NCBI GenBank assembly: GCA_944321445.1
Contig: CALULJ010000004.1
Span: 1-64,000, forward strand
DNA from: an uncultured Collinsella sp.
GTDB lineage: Bacteria > Actinomycetota > Coriobacteriia > Coriobacteriales > Coriobacteriaceae
DNA length: 64,000 nucleotides
Direction: 5' to 3'
The notes beneath the pieces are model-generated. The model ran no database searches. It worked only from the letters and a program-made list of their open reading frames with translations, and was not told the DNA's origin. Shown piece by piece: positions 24,633 to 34,084 of the stretch. Both the position numbers and the translations under genes were made by a program. Position 1 is the first letter of the stretch, and every line of letters starts with the position of its first letter.

Positions 24633-25028
24633 TCAAACACACGCGTCCGCGAACAGCCACGGTTCGGCCGCCTTCAGCTTCTCCACGTCGCCGTCGTAAT
24701 CGGCGAGAAGGGCCGTCGCCGCCTTCACGTTGCGCGCGCCCGCCAGCTGCAGCTCGAAGCTCACGCGCTGCGCGTCGCCCTGGCGCCGCAGCTCGTCCAT
24801 CTCGGCCCGCAGCTTCTCGGCCGCATCGTCACCGGTTTCGGCTATCGCACCCGCGCCGCTCGCAGCGCCGCCTGCACCCGAAGCCGCAGCTCCACCAGCG
24901 CCGCCGCCCGCAGCCGCAGCTCCACCTGTCACCGCCCCCGCAGCTGCCGCCGCCTCTGACTCCGCCGCGCCCTGCGCACCCGCCTGCGCTTGCCCGCGCA
25001 CCGCCGCGCCACCGCTGTCTCCGCCCAT
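24633..25028 (-). CDS. phage capsid-scaffold-like protein (probably truncated)
   Basis: A 131-residue protein. An Ala/Gly-rich low-complexity half (1-65) is followed by a coiled-coil helix (KLRAEMDELRRQGDAQRVSF) and ELQLAGARNVKAATALLADY, DGDVEKLKAAEPWLFAD. That ending is typical of tailed-phage scaffold or DUF4355-like head proteins. The usual C-terminal extension is missing and the frame ends with DACV next to IS remnants, so it is probably a prophage fragment. The ATG has a GAGGAAGG ribosome site. No other phage gene remains nearby. Confidence 0.55.
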   Translation of the reverse strand: MGGDSGGAAVRGQAQAGAQGAAESEAAAAAGAVTGGAAAAGGGAGGAAASGAGGAASGAGAIAETGDDAAEKLRAEMDELRRQGDAQRVSFELQLAGARNVKAATALLADYDGDVEKLKAAEPWLFADACV

Positions 25029-25061
25029 AGGAAAGCCCGCCTTCCTCTACCAGCGGGCAAG

Positions 25062-25094
25062 AAAAAAGCCCGCGCCCATCAGATGGGCACAGGC
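25062..25094 (-). terminator. terminator of the polysaccharide operon
   Basis: On the minus strand a 12-bp stem with two G-U pairs and a 3-base loop (25068-25094) is followed by TTTTTT (25067-25062). It ends the long minus-strand operon whose last gene stops at 25149. Confidence 0.9.
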
Positions 25095-25148
25095 TATAAA
25101 CGCGTCACAAGGACGATAGGCGATGGCTAAAGTACCGAGAATTCGCAG

Positions 25149-26275
25149 TTAGATGCCAAAGGCCTTTTTGATCTTGGGGAAATGATTGGATATCGGAACC
25201 ACTAATGCCACAGTGGCAAGGGATGTGATCGTCGCAAACAAGAACAGATGCATATGGGGAACATCATCAGTCGGTCCCCAGACCCCCTGCCATCCGAATA
25301 CTGCATAAATGTATATGGTGGCATATACCATATGCACCAAATAGATAATCGTACTTGCCTTGCGCGAATGTAGAGCAAGTGAACCTGATCTCTTCTCTTG
25401 CTTGCTCACGGATAATAGAAACGTTCCTAACGCAAACATGATGCACCAGGGAAGATGCGCGCTCGCTGAGATCGAAATACATGCTACGGCACCGATTAGG
25501 GCGAGAGCGAAAGAAGCCACCCGGGGCACACTCGCCGACCGCTTCCACTCTACCCCCAAGTACGCCCCAAGTGCTATATAGAAAAAGCCTTCAAACAAGC
25601 CATTCCTGACATTGGCAAACACCAGGAAATACAGATCGAAAACCGACGATACAATGCCAAATCGTGTTTCTGTGCCATGGATTTCAGATAGTAGATAGCC
25701 TGCAACGAGCATTCCGAATGCGATTATCACTACGCGCTGGATGCGACCCCCCCCCGAAGCAATAGATACACCAGAGAGAAAGCGACAACGCTTGCCAGTA
25801 GGTACCAAAGTGGCCAAGAGTAGAGCCCCTCGCCAACAAACAAGAATCCGCGAACCTCATAAACAACCGACAAGATAAGGCCGTGATCGGCAGATTCGTG
25901 CCCAACAATATCTAGAGGAAGCAACAAAGCAAACCACGTTACGTACAGAAAGAGCAGTTTTCTAATCGTTGATTTGATTCGTTGCGAAGCGTTCGAGCGC
26001 CTATCAGCCACGGAAGAGGGATTCAATCCCCTAAAGCAAAGAAAACCGGAAGCGATAAAGAAGAACGGTACAGCAACGCAATCAATTCCTGACACTACGT
26101 GATCAACCGTTTCGTTCCCAAGCGCCATCAGGGGCTTGGTATGAATTTCGACCACAAGAAGTGCCATGATGAGCTTGGTGTAATCTAGAAGGGGAAACGA
26201 TACGGTCATTTTCTGCCCATTATCTTTGGACTCGGCGCTGGCAGAGCCTCGGTCGATTTTCGTTGAACTTATCAT
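25149..26275 (-). CDS. membrane acyltransferase (acyltransferase_3), out of frame at a G9 tract
   Basis: A polytopic O-acyltransferase split in two frames. The N-terminal part begins MISSTKIDRG (26275, GGAGGTGA ribosome site) and includes LDYTKLIMALLVVEIHTKP with a conserved-type His, plus several helices ending WPLWYLLASVVAFSLVYLLL. The C-terminal part (RIQRVVIIAFGMLVAGYLLS to FPKIKKAFGI) continues in another frame. The break lies exactly on nine G (plus-strand C, 25747-25755). Counts of 7 or 10 would restore one protein of about 375 residues. It would acylate the polysaccharide or its precursor. Phase-variable OFF state, fixed mutation or sequencing error are the options. Confidence 0.8.
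25747..25755. repeat. C9/G9 homopolymer inside the acyltransferase gene
   Basis: Nine consecutive C on the plus strand mark the exact position of the frame change between the two halves of the acyltransferase. Nine-base G/C runs are rare by chance and typical of slipped-strand contingency loci. Confidence 0.9.
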
Positions 26276-26338
26276 TGATAAAATCACCTCCAGCTGACAA
26301 AAAACGCATCCGCCATGCGCCGTCAGAAATAAGGGTCG

Positions 26339-26885
26339 CTATCTGACGTATCCGAAACCACCAACCGAGATAAGCCTTCGAAGCATCTCTTCTTTCATCT
26401 CGGCGGTAATACCTCCGTGAAGGGTGTAACCCTCCTCAAAGCGCTCTGCTGCTTCAAGCTCTTCGCTACGCTTTGAAAAGTACTCCGATGAACTGCCGAT
26501 GATGCGAGCGGGATTGCCTGCCACCACGCTGTATGCTGGGACGTCTTTCGTCACCACGGAATGTGCGCCAACGATGCTGCCCTTTCCGACGGTTACGCCG
26601 GGCATCACAATTGCGCCTGCGCCGATGAAGACGTCATCTCCGATTGTCACTAGGCCGATCCTGGTGTATCCGAGCTTCCGCTTCGTGGACGCGTCATGAG
26701 CCAAAAGGTAAGAATAGGGAGCCATAGCGACGTTGTTGCCAATCGAGATTAACCAGCAATGGCCTGCATCGATGGTGCAATGAGGTTGTATGTCGCACCC
26801 CCCCGATGCGTAGGCCGCGGCGCTTCAGGGCATCGATGTCTGCTTCCCCGCGAATGCGGTGAAGAATTCGTCTGATAAGATTCAC
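26339..26885 (-). CDS. serine-acetyltransferase-like hexapeptide transferase, out of frame at a G7 tract
   Basis: A left-handed beta-helix O-acetyltransferase of the kind found in polysaccharide loci. It starts with MNLIRRILHRIRGEADID (GTG 26885, AAAGGAG ribosome site) and reads to RIGG. After seven G (26798-26804) the correct frame is CDIQPHCTIDAGHCW, then the hexapeptide region (GLVTIGDDVFIGAGAIVMPG, VTVGKGSIVGAHSVV) and the end at GGFGYVR. Six or nine G would give one protein of about 180 residues. As sequenced the product would stop early. Probable substrate is a sugar of the repeat unit. Confidence 0.8.
26798..26804. repeat. C7/G7 homopolymer inside the hexapeptide acetyltransferase gene
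   Basis: Seven C on the plus strand coincide with the frame change in the acetyltransferase gene; removing one base restores the frame. Confidence 0.85.
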
Positions 26886-26955
26886 GAAACACTATCTCCT
26901 TTACTCTTAATGGACGTATATCAAGTCGGTAGCTCGCGGTTCGTCTCACCAATCG

Positions 26956-28074
26956 TCAGCTTCTAGATGGCGGGATTTGACCGGGACGGAGCAAGCGTCT
27001 CAGCAGCAGTCGCGCCCGTGAAATTGCCCGCATCGGCAGTAACCAGCCAGCCCTTCTCTTCACTCGCAAGAGAAGAGCTCCCGGGGTACTCCGAACAGCG
27101 AGTAAACCGCGAAACAGGAAATCAACGTCCCCCCTTTTGGATGCATCTTCGACCTTCTTCGCGAATTCCGCATTCGCCTCATTGCGTTGAGTGGACCGAA
27201 TCAGATTGAAATTGTGCCTGCTGGCCTTCTCGAAGGTGGATTCCTGAACCTTGCAAGCCGATTCGCAGCTCGTCTCGAAATAAGTTTTGCCCTTCGGCGT
27301 ATTGATCATGAGGACTGAGGCTCCTGCTGCGCAGTCGAAGCCAGGATGCTCCTCCTGGATCCCCCAATAATCGCCAAGCGTGAAGTCAGAAGCGCGCTCC
27401 CTGCGGGCGAATCTGCACTTGTAGCATGAACTTCGGTATAACTTTCCGCTCAGAAATGCCGCGTAATACGGGTCTTCGTCGCCCGCTCCGAACTTTTCCT
27501 TCATTCTTCCCGAACGGATGGATTTATAGGTGTAGCGGTAATAGAGCCCCCACCCGCGCCTCTTCGATCGGAATTCGTAATGGAGACTTCCGGGAACGGC
27601 GTTATTCTTTTTCTCTAGCCAGGATATGTACTGCCGAAACAGACTCTGGCCTATGACGCCATGGCAGATAACGTCCGCAGTGTATAGCCTGCTCATGTCC
27701 CCTTCGCTGAGTCCTTGCCTAATCAAATACGATCGCAAAGCGAAAATCTGGCATCCGGTTCCCGTCCATAGAACCGTTTTCCCCGTCTTCAGTGCTTCTG
27801 CGCACTCGAAGAACGTTTTGCCGTAATCGCTCTGGACGTATTTCGAGCCTTGAAGTCTCTCCAGTTCGTCCATCGAGCGAACACCCACGTGACGAACGGC
27901 TCCGCCCGGAAGCATTTCCGCTCCAAACACTATGCCCCCACATTGGACGATGGGTCTCGCCAACACAGGAAATGCGCCTCCTGAAGCCGACAAGGCGAGG
28001 GAGGCGAGATCTTTATCCTGAAGGGCAATCACACGCAGGGGGCTATGAAGCAAATCCTCAGTTTTCATTACCAT
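26956..28074 (-). CDS. coenzyme F420 hydrogenase/dehydrogenase beta-subunit-like protein
   Basis: A protein of about 372 residues from the FrhB/FdhB C-terminal family often found next to polysaccharide pyruvyl transferases in surface-polysaccharide clusters. Features are the domain start ALQDKDLASLALSASGGAFP, the Cys in GTGCQIFALRSYL, VICHGVIGQSLF, and a Cys pair CYKCRFARRERASDFTLGDY. The N-terminal ferredoxin domain of some homologues is absent. The start is MVMKTED (28074, AAAGGA site). Its reaction is not known; a redox step on a sugar or pyruvyl group is only a guess from context. It lies directly downstream of wzx. Confidence 0.82.
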   Translation of the reverse strand: MVMKTEDLLHSPLRVIALQDKDLASLALSASGGAFPVLARPIVQCGGIVFGAEMLPGGAVRHVGVRSMDELERLQGSKYVQSDYGKTFFECAEALKTGKTVLWTGTGCQIFALRSYLIRQGLSEGDMSRLYTADVICHGVIGQSLFRQYISWLEKKNNAVPGSLHYEFRSKRRGWGLYYRYTYKSIRSGRMKEKFGAGDEDPYYAAFLSGKLYRSSCYKCRFARRERASDFTLGDYWGIQEEHPGFDCAAGASVLMINTPKGKTYFETSCESACKVQESTFEKASRHNFNLIRSTQRNEANAEFAKKVEDASKRGDVDFLFRGLLAVRSTPGALLLRVKRRAGWLLPMRAISRARLLLRRLLRPGQIPPSRS

Positions 28075-28093
28075 GAAACCTATCCTTTCGATA

Positions 28094-29504
28094 TTATGCG
28101 CGGTGAACATAGCCGGATGCAGCTTTTACCAAGCTTCTGATCTTTGAGCGATACAACCACAGCATCAGCATCAGCTCCGCGACAAGCAAGACGAGGTTCA
28201 CGATCGAGATGTTCGACGCGTACGCAATCACGGCCAACGATAAAAGCGCGGCCCTCCCTATGAGGAGCCCGGCCTTCACACCAAGCTCCATTTTTTTCCT
28301 AAGAACTGCCAAGCGGATGACGATATTCACTGCGAAAGCAGCAAGGATAGCCAGATTAGTCCCATTAAGCCCAAATGTAATGGTCAGCGGATAAGTGAGA
28401 ACGATGTTCACTAGGCATGAGACCGCCATGGTCTTGCCAATTGTTCTGGTATCTTTTATGACGTAGAAGATGTTTCCTATGAAGGTCGATACGGCGCTCA
28501 ACACGGCCACTGCAAGGAAAGAGGGTATAACCGCGTACGACTCAGCATAATCTGCCCCAACCAATATCGGAAACAGAAGAGAAATCACGGGCAGGAGCAA
28601 GGCAAGCGCATCGCAAAGGAAAGCGGCGTACTGAGTTACGGCACTCGAGTAATACTCTCTCTTTCGCATGTCCGAAGTAAACGACACGTCCTGCCATGCA
28701 TACGTGAAGCAAGTCGTCGCCAGGCTTATCGCTGAACCAAACCGTGACCCAACGGCAAAGATTCCGCTCGCAGATAGCGACAAGGCAAACGAAACCACAA
28801 TCCTGCCCAAACTATTCAGAAGCCAGTAAGCAACCGAATTCAAGCATAGAGGGGCAGAGTACAGGAAGAGGCTTTTCACTTCCTGCGGTCTAGGACGTGC
28901 AAGTCTCCTCCACATTCTGAGCGACAGAAACAGATAGCAGCATTGGGCAAAAGAACCAGTGATATACGCAATGTAAAGCGCTTCGTATCCCCAGTCGAGA
29001 AGAACGATTAAGATGACATTGAGCGCCACGTTAACGGCAGAGCAGATTATCCCCGAGAGGGCGAAGCGGACGTTGTCACCCCAACCCCTTGCAATGTACG
29101 AGAACATGGACTGCAAGTTGAGAAACGTTCCGTACAGCAGAATCAGGCCCAGGTATTCGATGTCGAATAGGACGCCAGCGGCGGCACCTATCAAATAATA
29201 TAGAGCAGTTGAGCCGCCGAATACGACCCATCCGCTCGCAACCACGATTTTCGGCGCTTCCCCTTTGAGGTCGTCGCGCATGAATCGCATCACGCTTGTC
29301 CATATGTCGCAGTAGAGGAATGAGGTCAGGAGCGTGACGCAGGTGACGGACACATCGAAGTATCCGTAATCGGCGCTTGGCAAAGCGTTGGTGTATAGGG
29401 GGGAGCAGCGCAACCGTGATTACCCTGCTGAGCGTGTTGCCCACGAAGAATATAAGCGACGATTTCGCAAATGAAAGGAATCCGCTACCGGCGGTATCTA
29501 GCAT
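28094..29504 (-). CDS. Wzx-type polysaccharide flippase, out of frame at a C6 tract
   Basis: An integral membrane translocase of the MATE-like/oligosaccharide flippase family with about 12-14 helices, moving lipid-linked repeat units across the membrane. The N-terminus (MLDTAGSGFLSFAKSSLIFF, VGNTLSRVITVALLP) is in one frame; the remainder (PLYTNALPSADYGYFDVSVT to the end) is in another. The switch lies at six C of the coding strand (29398-29403); five would restore about 470 residues. The flippase is normally essential for surface export, so the OFF state would silence the polysaccharide. A fixed mutation or sequencing error is also possible. Confidence 0.83.
29398..29403. repeat. C6/G6 homopolymer inside the flippase gene
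   Basis: Six G on the plus strand lie at the frame break of the wzx gene; one base fewer restores the frame. At six bases slippage is less expected than for the nine-base tracts. Confidence 0.75.
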
Positions 29505-29524
29505 AATAGACCGACTCCACCTAC

Positions 29525-30697
29525 TTACTCGCTACGGGCAACTCGCTTTGAATCGAGCGCACTTCGAAGGAACTCGAGCGTCTCGTCCCTTTTCGCACTG
29601 AGGCTCGCCCTTGCAGATTCAAAATCAATGGGCCGCTCCATCAAATCGATCTGGTCAAAGTCGGCAAGAAGGCGCTCCTTAAGACCAGTGAGCTCGAGGA
29701 TGCTTTCAATGCGGGTTGAGAACCTGCCCGGACTGATAGAAACAAATGGTTTCTCGAAGTTCAACGAGAAGGCCGTAGCGTGGAAGGAATCGGTCACGAT
29801 GCAGGCAGAGCGGAGAAAGCACCCAATGAAATCCGTGACCTCGGGCGTCACGAGGTTGACAGCTCCCCTCAATCTCTCATTTTTGCGGTAGCAAACCTTC
29901 ACCAAGGGGACACCCATCCTGCTCGAGAGTCGCTTAGCGTATTCGGCGAATCGATCGTCGGGGTTGAGCTGGTACACAAGGATGTAGTTCTCCGGAAGTC
30001 CTTCCGGTATCGTCGAAACCCTTTCCCATTCCTTTTTGGATATCAAGAGCGTGGGGTCAAGAACAAGACTCACGTCAGTAAATCCCAAGTCCTCAAGTAT
30101 GCAAACCCCAGAAGCCTCGCGCATGGAGATTGCATCGTACCTAGACAACGCGTCCTTTGTCTGCGGCTTTTCCCATTCTTCGAGGCGGCTTTTCCCAATG
30201 CTCGCCGCGAAGGCGATACGAGGTTTTCCGATAGGAGCCCATGACAAGAACAGTGCCTCGTCAAAGCCCTCGTTCCACGTGCTATTCCAGACCTGGTCGC
30301 TGCCAGTGCAGTACACATCTGCCAAGGGCGGTTTAGAGGCCAGCTGCTCGACTGAGAGATACCTCTTCGTTTTGTACAGCATCGCTTCCTGAAACGTCCT
30401 GAACGGCCTTCTCTTGCGTTCAAGCGCATAATCGTATGCCTGATAGACCAGCCTTCTTACGCATCGCGGCGTGCGTGCCCAAAATGCAGACAAAGGACGA
30501 AGGCGTCCGTTTTTGAAAGATTTGTCTACCAGGTAGGAAGACTGGTTCACCTTCCGCCAATAATCGACAAGGAGCGGCCTCCATCCCAAGCTCTCAAATA
30601 CAGACTGGGTGGCGTATGCCTGAAGGCACGAGCCGTAATTCGGCGTGGTGTGAAGAGTGATATAGCAGACAGTTTTCAAAACAAACCTTTCAGTCAT
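29525..30697 (-). CDS. polysaccharide pyruvyl transferase family protein
   Basis: A 390-residue CsaB/WcaK-like enzyme predicted to add a pyruvyl ketal to a sugar. Family features are the N-terminal YITLHTTPNYGSCLQAYA segment, the YCTGSDQVWNSTW motif (about 130-145), SMREASGV, and SFHATAFSLNFEKPFV near the C-terminus. The gene is intact and lies between a glycosyltransferase and the flippase. Together with the F420H2-dehydrogenase-like gene it forms a combination often seen in capsule clusters. Pyruvylation would give the polymer negative charge. Confidence 0.9.
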   Translation of the reverse strand: MTERFVLKTVCYITLHTTPNYGSCLQAYATQSVFESLGWRPLLVDYWRKVNQSSYLVDKSFKNGRLRPLSAFWARTPRCVRRLVYQAYDYALERKRRPFRTFQEAMLYKTKRYLSVEQLASKPPLADVYCTGSDQVWNSTWNEGFDEALFLSWAPIGKPRIAFAASIGKSRLEEWEKPQTKDALSRYDAISMREASGVCILEDLGFTDVSLVLDPTLLISKKEWERVSTIPEGLPENYILVYQLNPDDRFAEYAKRLSSRMGVPLVKVCYRKNERLRGAVNLVTPEVTDFIGCFLRSACIVTDSFHATAFSLNFEKPFVSISPGRFSTRIESILELTGLKERLLADFDQIDLMERPIDFESARASLSAKRDETLEFLRSALDSKRVARSE

Positions 30698-30760
30698 CCA
30701 AACGAGGAAAGAGGGGCTACCGGCAGCCCAGAAGCACGCTAAAGGGAAATCGCAGGAAAA

Positions 30761-31789
30761 CTACCTACCAGCCGTTTTCCGAAGTGACCCTTTTATGCTA
30801 CAAAGTGGTGGAATGCACGAGTAAAGACCGTGCATCATTAAGGTCCCTATAACGCGATAATCGAGACGAACCCTCTTTCGTGCCGTCTCATCGCGGTACG
30901 CATCCTGAAACTCCTCAGAGGCTGCCAGCTCACCTATCTTTGCCACGGCTTCTGATGCCGGCAGCGTCTCGGATGCCAACTGCGCAAGCTCCGCATAGGA
31001 CGTTATGCAGAGACCCTTTACGCCCGTGAGGAATGCCGGGTTGTCGTAGCATTCCGCCCAGCGCTCTGCATATCTCATCTGCTCGTTGCGGACAGAGCGG
31101 CGAGACCTGACCTGCTCCTCGCTGAACCGTTTCGTGAGGCTGGAGTAGTTGATCCGATAATAATACAAGGGTTCATGAATATAACACGCGCTGGACGCCA
31201 GATCCACTAGAGGCAGAGACTGAAGAAGGTCCTCACCGTAGCTCAGGCCCGCGTATCTCGAATAGTCTTCGCCAACGTTGAAGATGGTCCGCCGCACAGC
31301 CTTCAAGACCAGCGGGTTGAGCGCGGAAGACGAGCAAAGGCGATACCTGAGCTCCTCGAGATCATCTCCAGAAAAGAAGGCGCTAGCAGAAAATGGCGCC
31401 TGTACACCATCCATGGAATAGTCTTCTCTCCTCGATAGCGCAAAGATGACCATATCCACCTTGGACGAGGAGAATGCTCGATCTATAACAGCAAGTGCAT
31501 CCGACCTTAGTTTGTCATCACTGTCGAGCGTCATAAGGACATCGCCGCTAGCCGCTCTGAAGCCAACCCTTCTCGCCAAAAGAAGACCTGAGTTCTGTTG
31601 CTCGATAAGCTTTACGCGGTCGGGGTGTCTGTGAGCGTAATCTCGACAAATCGCTCCGCTGGAATCAGTCGACCCATCGTTGACCAAAATCACCTCGATA
31701 TCTTCGACAGGCTGATTCAAAGCGGACTCTATGCATTCTCGGAGATACCGTTCAACATTGTAGACAGGGATAATGATTGAGTATTTCAT
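30761..31789 (-). CDS. glycosyltransferase family 2
   Basis: A 342-residue GT-A-fold transferase. It shows the N-terminal IIIPVYNVERYLRECIESAL, the nucleotide-binding EVILVNDGSTD, and the metal-binding DxD-type LDSDDK (about residue 90). A C-terminal region may contact the acceptor. The start is MKYSIIIP at 31789, two bases after the polymerase stop, so translation is coupled. The longer frame upstream overlaps the polymerase gene and is rejected. Sugar donor unknown. Confidence 0.9.
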   Translation of the reverse strand: MKYSIIIPVYNVERYLRECIESALNQPVEDIEVILVNDGSTDSSGAICRDYAHRHPDRVKLIEQQNSGLLLARRVGFRAASGDVLMTLDSDDKLRSDALAVIDRAFSSSKVDMVIFALSRREDYSMDGVQAPFSASAFFSGDDLEELRYRLCSSSALNPLVLKAVRRTIFNVGEDYSRYAGLSYGEDLLQSLPLVDLASSACYIHEPLYYYRINYSSLTKRFSEEQVRSRRSVRNEQMRYAERWAECYDNPAFLTGVKGLCITSYAELAQLASETLPASEAVAKIGELAASEEFQDAYRDETARKRVRLDYRVIGTLMMHGLYSCIPPLCSIKGSLRKTAGR

Positions 31790-31791
31790 AG

Positions 31792-32997
31792 CTATCCTAT
31801 CGCTCGCGGGATAACACCGAAAAGAAGGGCACACAGAATTGAGCTGACCGAACAGGACGATGCCATTTGAAACAAATAAAGTAGGAAAAGGGCAGATGAG
31901 AGTGCTACGAGAGCATATCGCGTTAGCGTCTTGCCTAAAACTTTCCCGGGTTCGTGTGCACCGCTCTTTGCATGTGAATCGATTGCCAACATAATTCCAA
32001 GGGGCTCGAAGAAGTATGCGGTTCTGAGATAGACGTCCGAAGCGATGAAAATGGCTATCCCCAGAGTCATGCAAATTCCAATGAGAACCGAAGAAGTGAA
32101 TACCTTTGCCATTCGGTCAGCCCGTATTCGGCTCTGAATCAAAATACTGCGGCAGGTAATAATCAGTATCAGCAGGAGAATGCTATTTGTAAAACGTAAC
32201 ATCTGCTGGAAACTACTTGAAAGAACCTCAGCTGCCCAGCCTGTTTCCGTCCATGAATCATAATACGTAAGCGTATCCATCGCTCCAGCCAGTAATGGGA
32301 CATTGGACGAAATGAGACCCGCGACCGAAAGAACTGCTGGAAGCGCAAACACAGATAGGATTCCAGCCAATGCAGGTTTCCTGCCAAACAGCAAGGAGAG
32401 TAGCCTTACGCAGATGACTAAAGCCCCAACAGTATGAATGAAGCACGGTAGCAAATACAAAGCAACCGTCAGTAGATTCAACTTACCCCGAGAGGCATCC
32501 CTATACAATGCCAATACGCCCAAACTCATGGCAAGAGATGAACGGACCGCACTCACGCTTCCGAATAGGGATATGGAAAAAAGAGCAGCAAGAATTGCGA
32601 TACAGATACTCCGAAACGCGAAGTCATTACGAGCGCAATAGTCGAAAATGATATAGCTTGCAGACGTAAAAACTATGAATCCGACGACAAATGGTAGGCT
32701 ATCAGCCCCTACGGTATTTGCCGTTATCCAGAAGAAGAGTGACGCCACTGGACTATCGCTGTATCTCCCCAAAACGACATAGTCCAAAGGACGTCCACTG
32801 TATTCGGAGGCAGTCGCAATGTATCGATACAAGTCTCCCTGGGATTCTACGTCCAGCGATACGGCAATCGCTCCAAATGCTGCACCAAGAGCGATCGCGC
32901 ATACAACGGGCCTTTTAGTTCGCCAAAAGTAGCCAAGAACGAACGGAATAGATGGCAGTGGGAATAATAAACTTGTCAGTATGAGGAGTATTGCCAT
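31792..32997 (-). CDS. EpsG-family polysaccharide polymerase (Wzy-like)
   Basis: A 401-residue membrane protein with about 10-12 hydrophobic helices. The periplasmic loop after TM2-3 contains the EpsG-type motif DLYRYIATASEYSGRPLD, and a second VYLRTAYFFEPLGIM segment lies near the C-terminus. It would join flipped repeat units into chains outside the membrane. Base composition is lower in GC than the flanking backbone, as usual for polymerase genes. It is tightly packed: one base separates it from the upstream GT4 gene. Confidence 0.85.
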   Translation of the reverse strand: MAILLILTSLLFPLPSIPFVLGYFWRTKRPVVCAIALGAAFGAIAVSLDVESQGDLYRYIATASEYSGRPLDYVVLGRYSDSPVASLFFWITANTVGADSLPFVVGFIVFTSASYIIFDYCARNDFAFRSICIAILAALFSISLFGSVSAVRSSLAMSLGVLALYRDASRGKLNLLTVALYLLPCFIHTVGALVICVRLLSLLFGRKPALAGILSVFALPAVLSVAGLISSNVPLLAGAMDTLTYYDSWTETGWAAEVLSSSFQQMLRFTNSILLLILIITCRSILIQSRIRADRMAKVFTSSVLIGICMTLGIAIFIASDVYLRTAYFFEPLGIMLAIDSHAKSGAHEPGKVLGKTLTRYALVALSSALFLLYLFQMASSCSVSSILCALLFGVIPRAIG

Positions 32998-32998
32998 G

Positions 32999-34084
32999 TT
33001 AGCTCACTTGTGAATACAAATTGATATAGGTGTCAGCCATGGTTTTGGAAGAAAAAATCGCAGGGGCGGCCTGAAGCCCTTCTAGCTGTGCAATGCCAAG
33101 AAGACTCTGTATCATGGTGTCATTGAGGGATGCGCTATCTACGCATATAGCGCAGTGCTGACTGCCCATAACGCTCACTATTTCGCGATGTGGCGGAATA
33201 TCGGACAGCAAAGCTGGCAACCCACAGCTGATCGCCTCAAGTACCGCTAAAGGCATCCCTTCCGAAGCGGAGGCAGACACAAACAAATCACACGCTTGCA
33301 GCCATGGGACAACTTCGTCGACGAATCCATGAAAATAGACGCGCGGCAGCCCAAGCGATCTGCATTTAGCATATTCAGGACCCTCACCAAATACGTGTAG
33401 CTCAGCATCGGCAGCAGTTTCCTTAAGAGCGGAAGAGAACGCCTCCACGAGCGGAAGAGTCCTCTTCCGCTCGCTGCATCCGCCGGTCGACACAAATGCG
33501 AGTGTATTCTGGCCGATACCGAGCCTCTTGCGCAGCTCCTCGCGCGGCGCCGCAGCAAGCGGTAGGTATTTAGTCTGATCGACCCCGTTGCGGATCGCCT
33601 CGACCTCAAGATCGTATTCCTTCCGGAGGTAGTCTGCATTCGACTCCGAGCATGCGATGACGGCATCGTAGCGTCTAAGCGCCGACACCTCGACACGCGT
33701 CATCCATATCGCCCTGGGCTTCCCGTATGTGGTCAGGTAGTCCTCAAATATGCAGTTGTGCACCGTGGCTATCCGAGCGTACGGCAAATCGCGGCACAGA
33801 ATCGTTGCCCGGAAGCCGTGAGCATGGACTATGTCCGGGGCGAAGCGCGCAATCGCGCGGCTCAGCGCGCGATTGCCACCCAGCATCGATTGCGTGCGGC
33901 TATCAAAAACCCGCTTGACGGGCAAGCCGATGCGCTCGAAGTCCTCAGCTCTGGATCCATCGGGCTCGGGCGCGAGCGTGAAGACGGCGGTCTCGCAGGA
34001 AGCATCCAGGTTGTTGACGATATCGAAGAGCACGTTGACCGGCCCGCACCGCTTAAGGGTGGAGATGACGTAGGCTACCCTCAC
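32999..34084 (-). CDS. glycosyltransferase family 4
   Basis: A 361-residue GT-B-fold transferase. The N-terminal lobe has VAYVISTLKRCGPVNVLFDI and DIVHAHGF. The C-terminal donor-binding lobe has FVSTGGCSERKRTLPLVEAF, the acidic E-x7-E type motif SASASEGMPLAVLEAISCGL, and a Pro-rich end. The start ATG overlaps the stop of the preceding GT2 gene (34081-34084). Sugar specificity unknown. Confidence 0.9.
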   Translation of the reverse strand: MRVAYVISTLKRCGPVNVLFDIVNNLDASCETAVFTLAPEPDGSRAEDFERIGLPVKRVFDSRTQSMLGGNRALSRAIARFAPDIVHAHGFRATILCRDLPYARIATVHNCIFEDYLTTYGKPRAIWMTRVEVSALRRYDAVIACSESNADYLRKEYDLEVEAIRNGVDQTKYLPLAAAPREELRKRLGIGQNTLAFVSTGGCSERKRTLPLVEAFSSALKETAADAELHVFGEGPEYAKCRSLGLPRVYFHGFVDEVVPWLQACDLFVSASASEGMPLAVLEAISCGLPALLSDIPPHREIVSVMGSQHCAICVDSASLNDTMIQSLLGIAQLEGLQAAPAIFSSKTMADTYINLYSQVS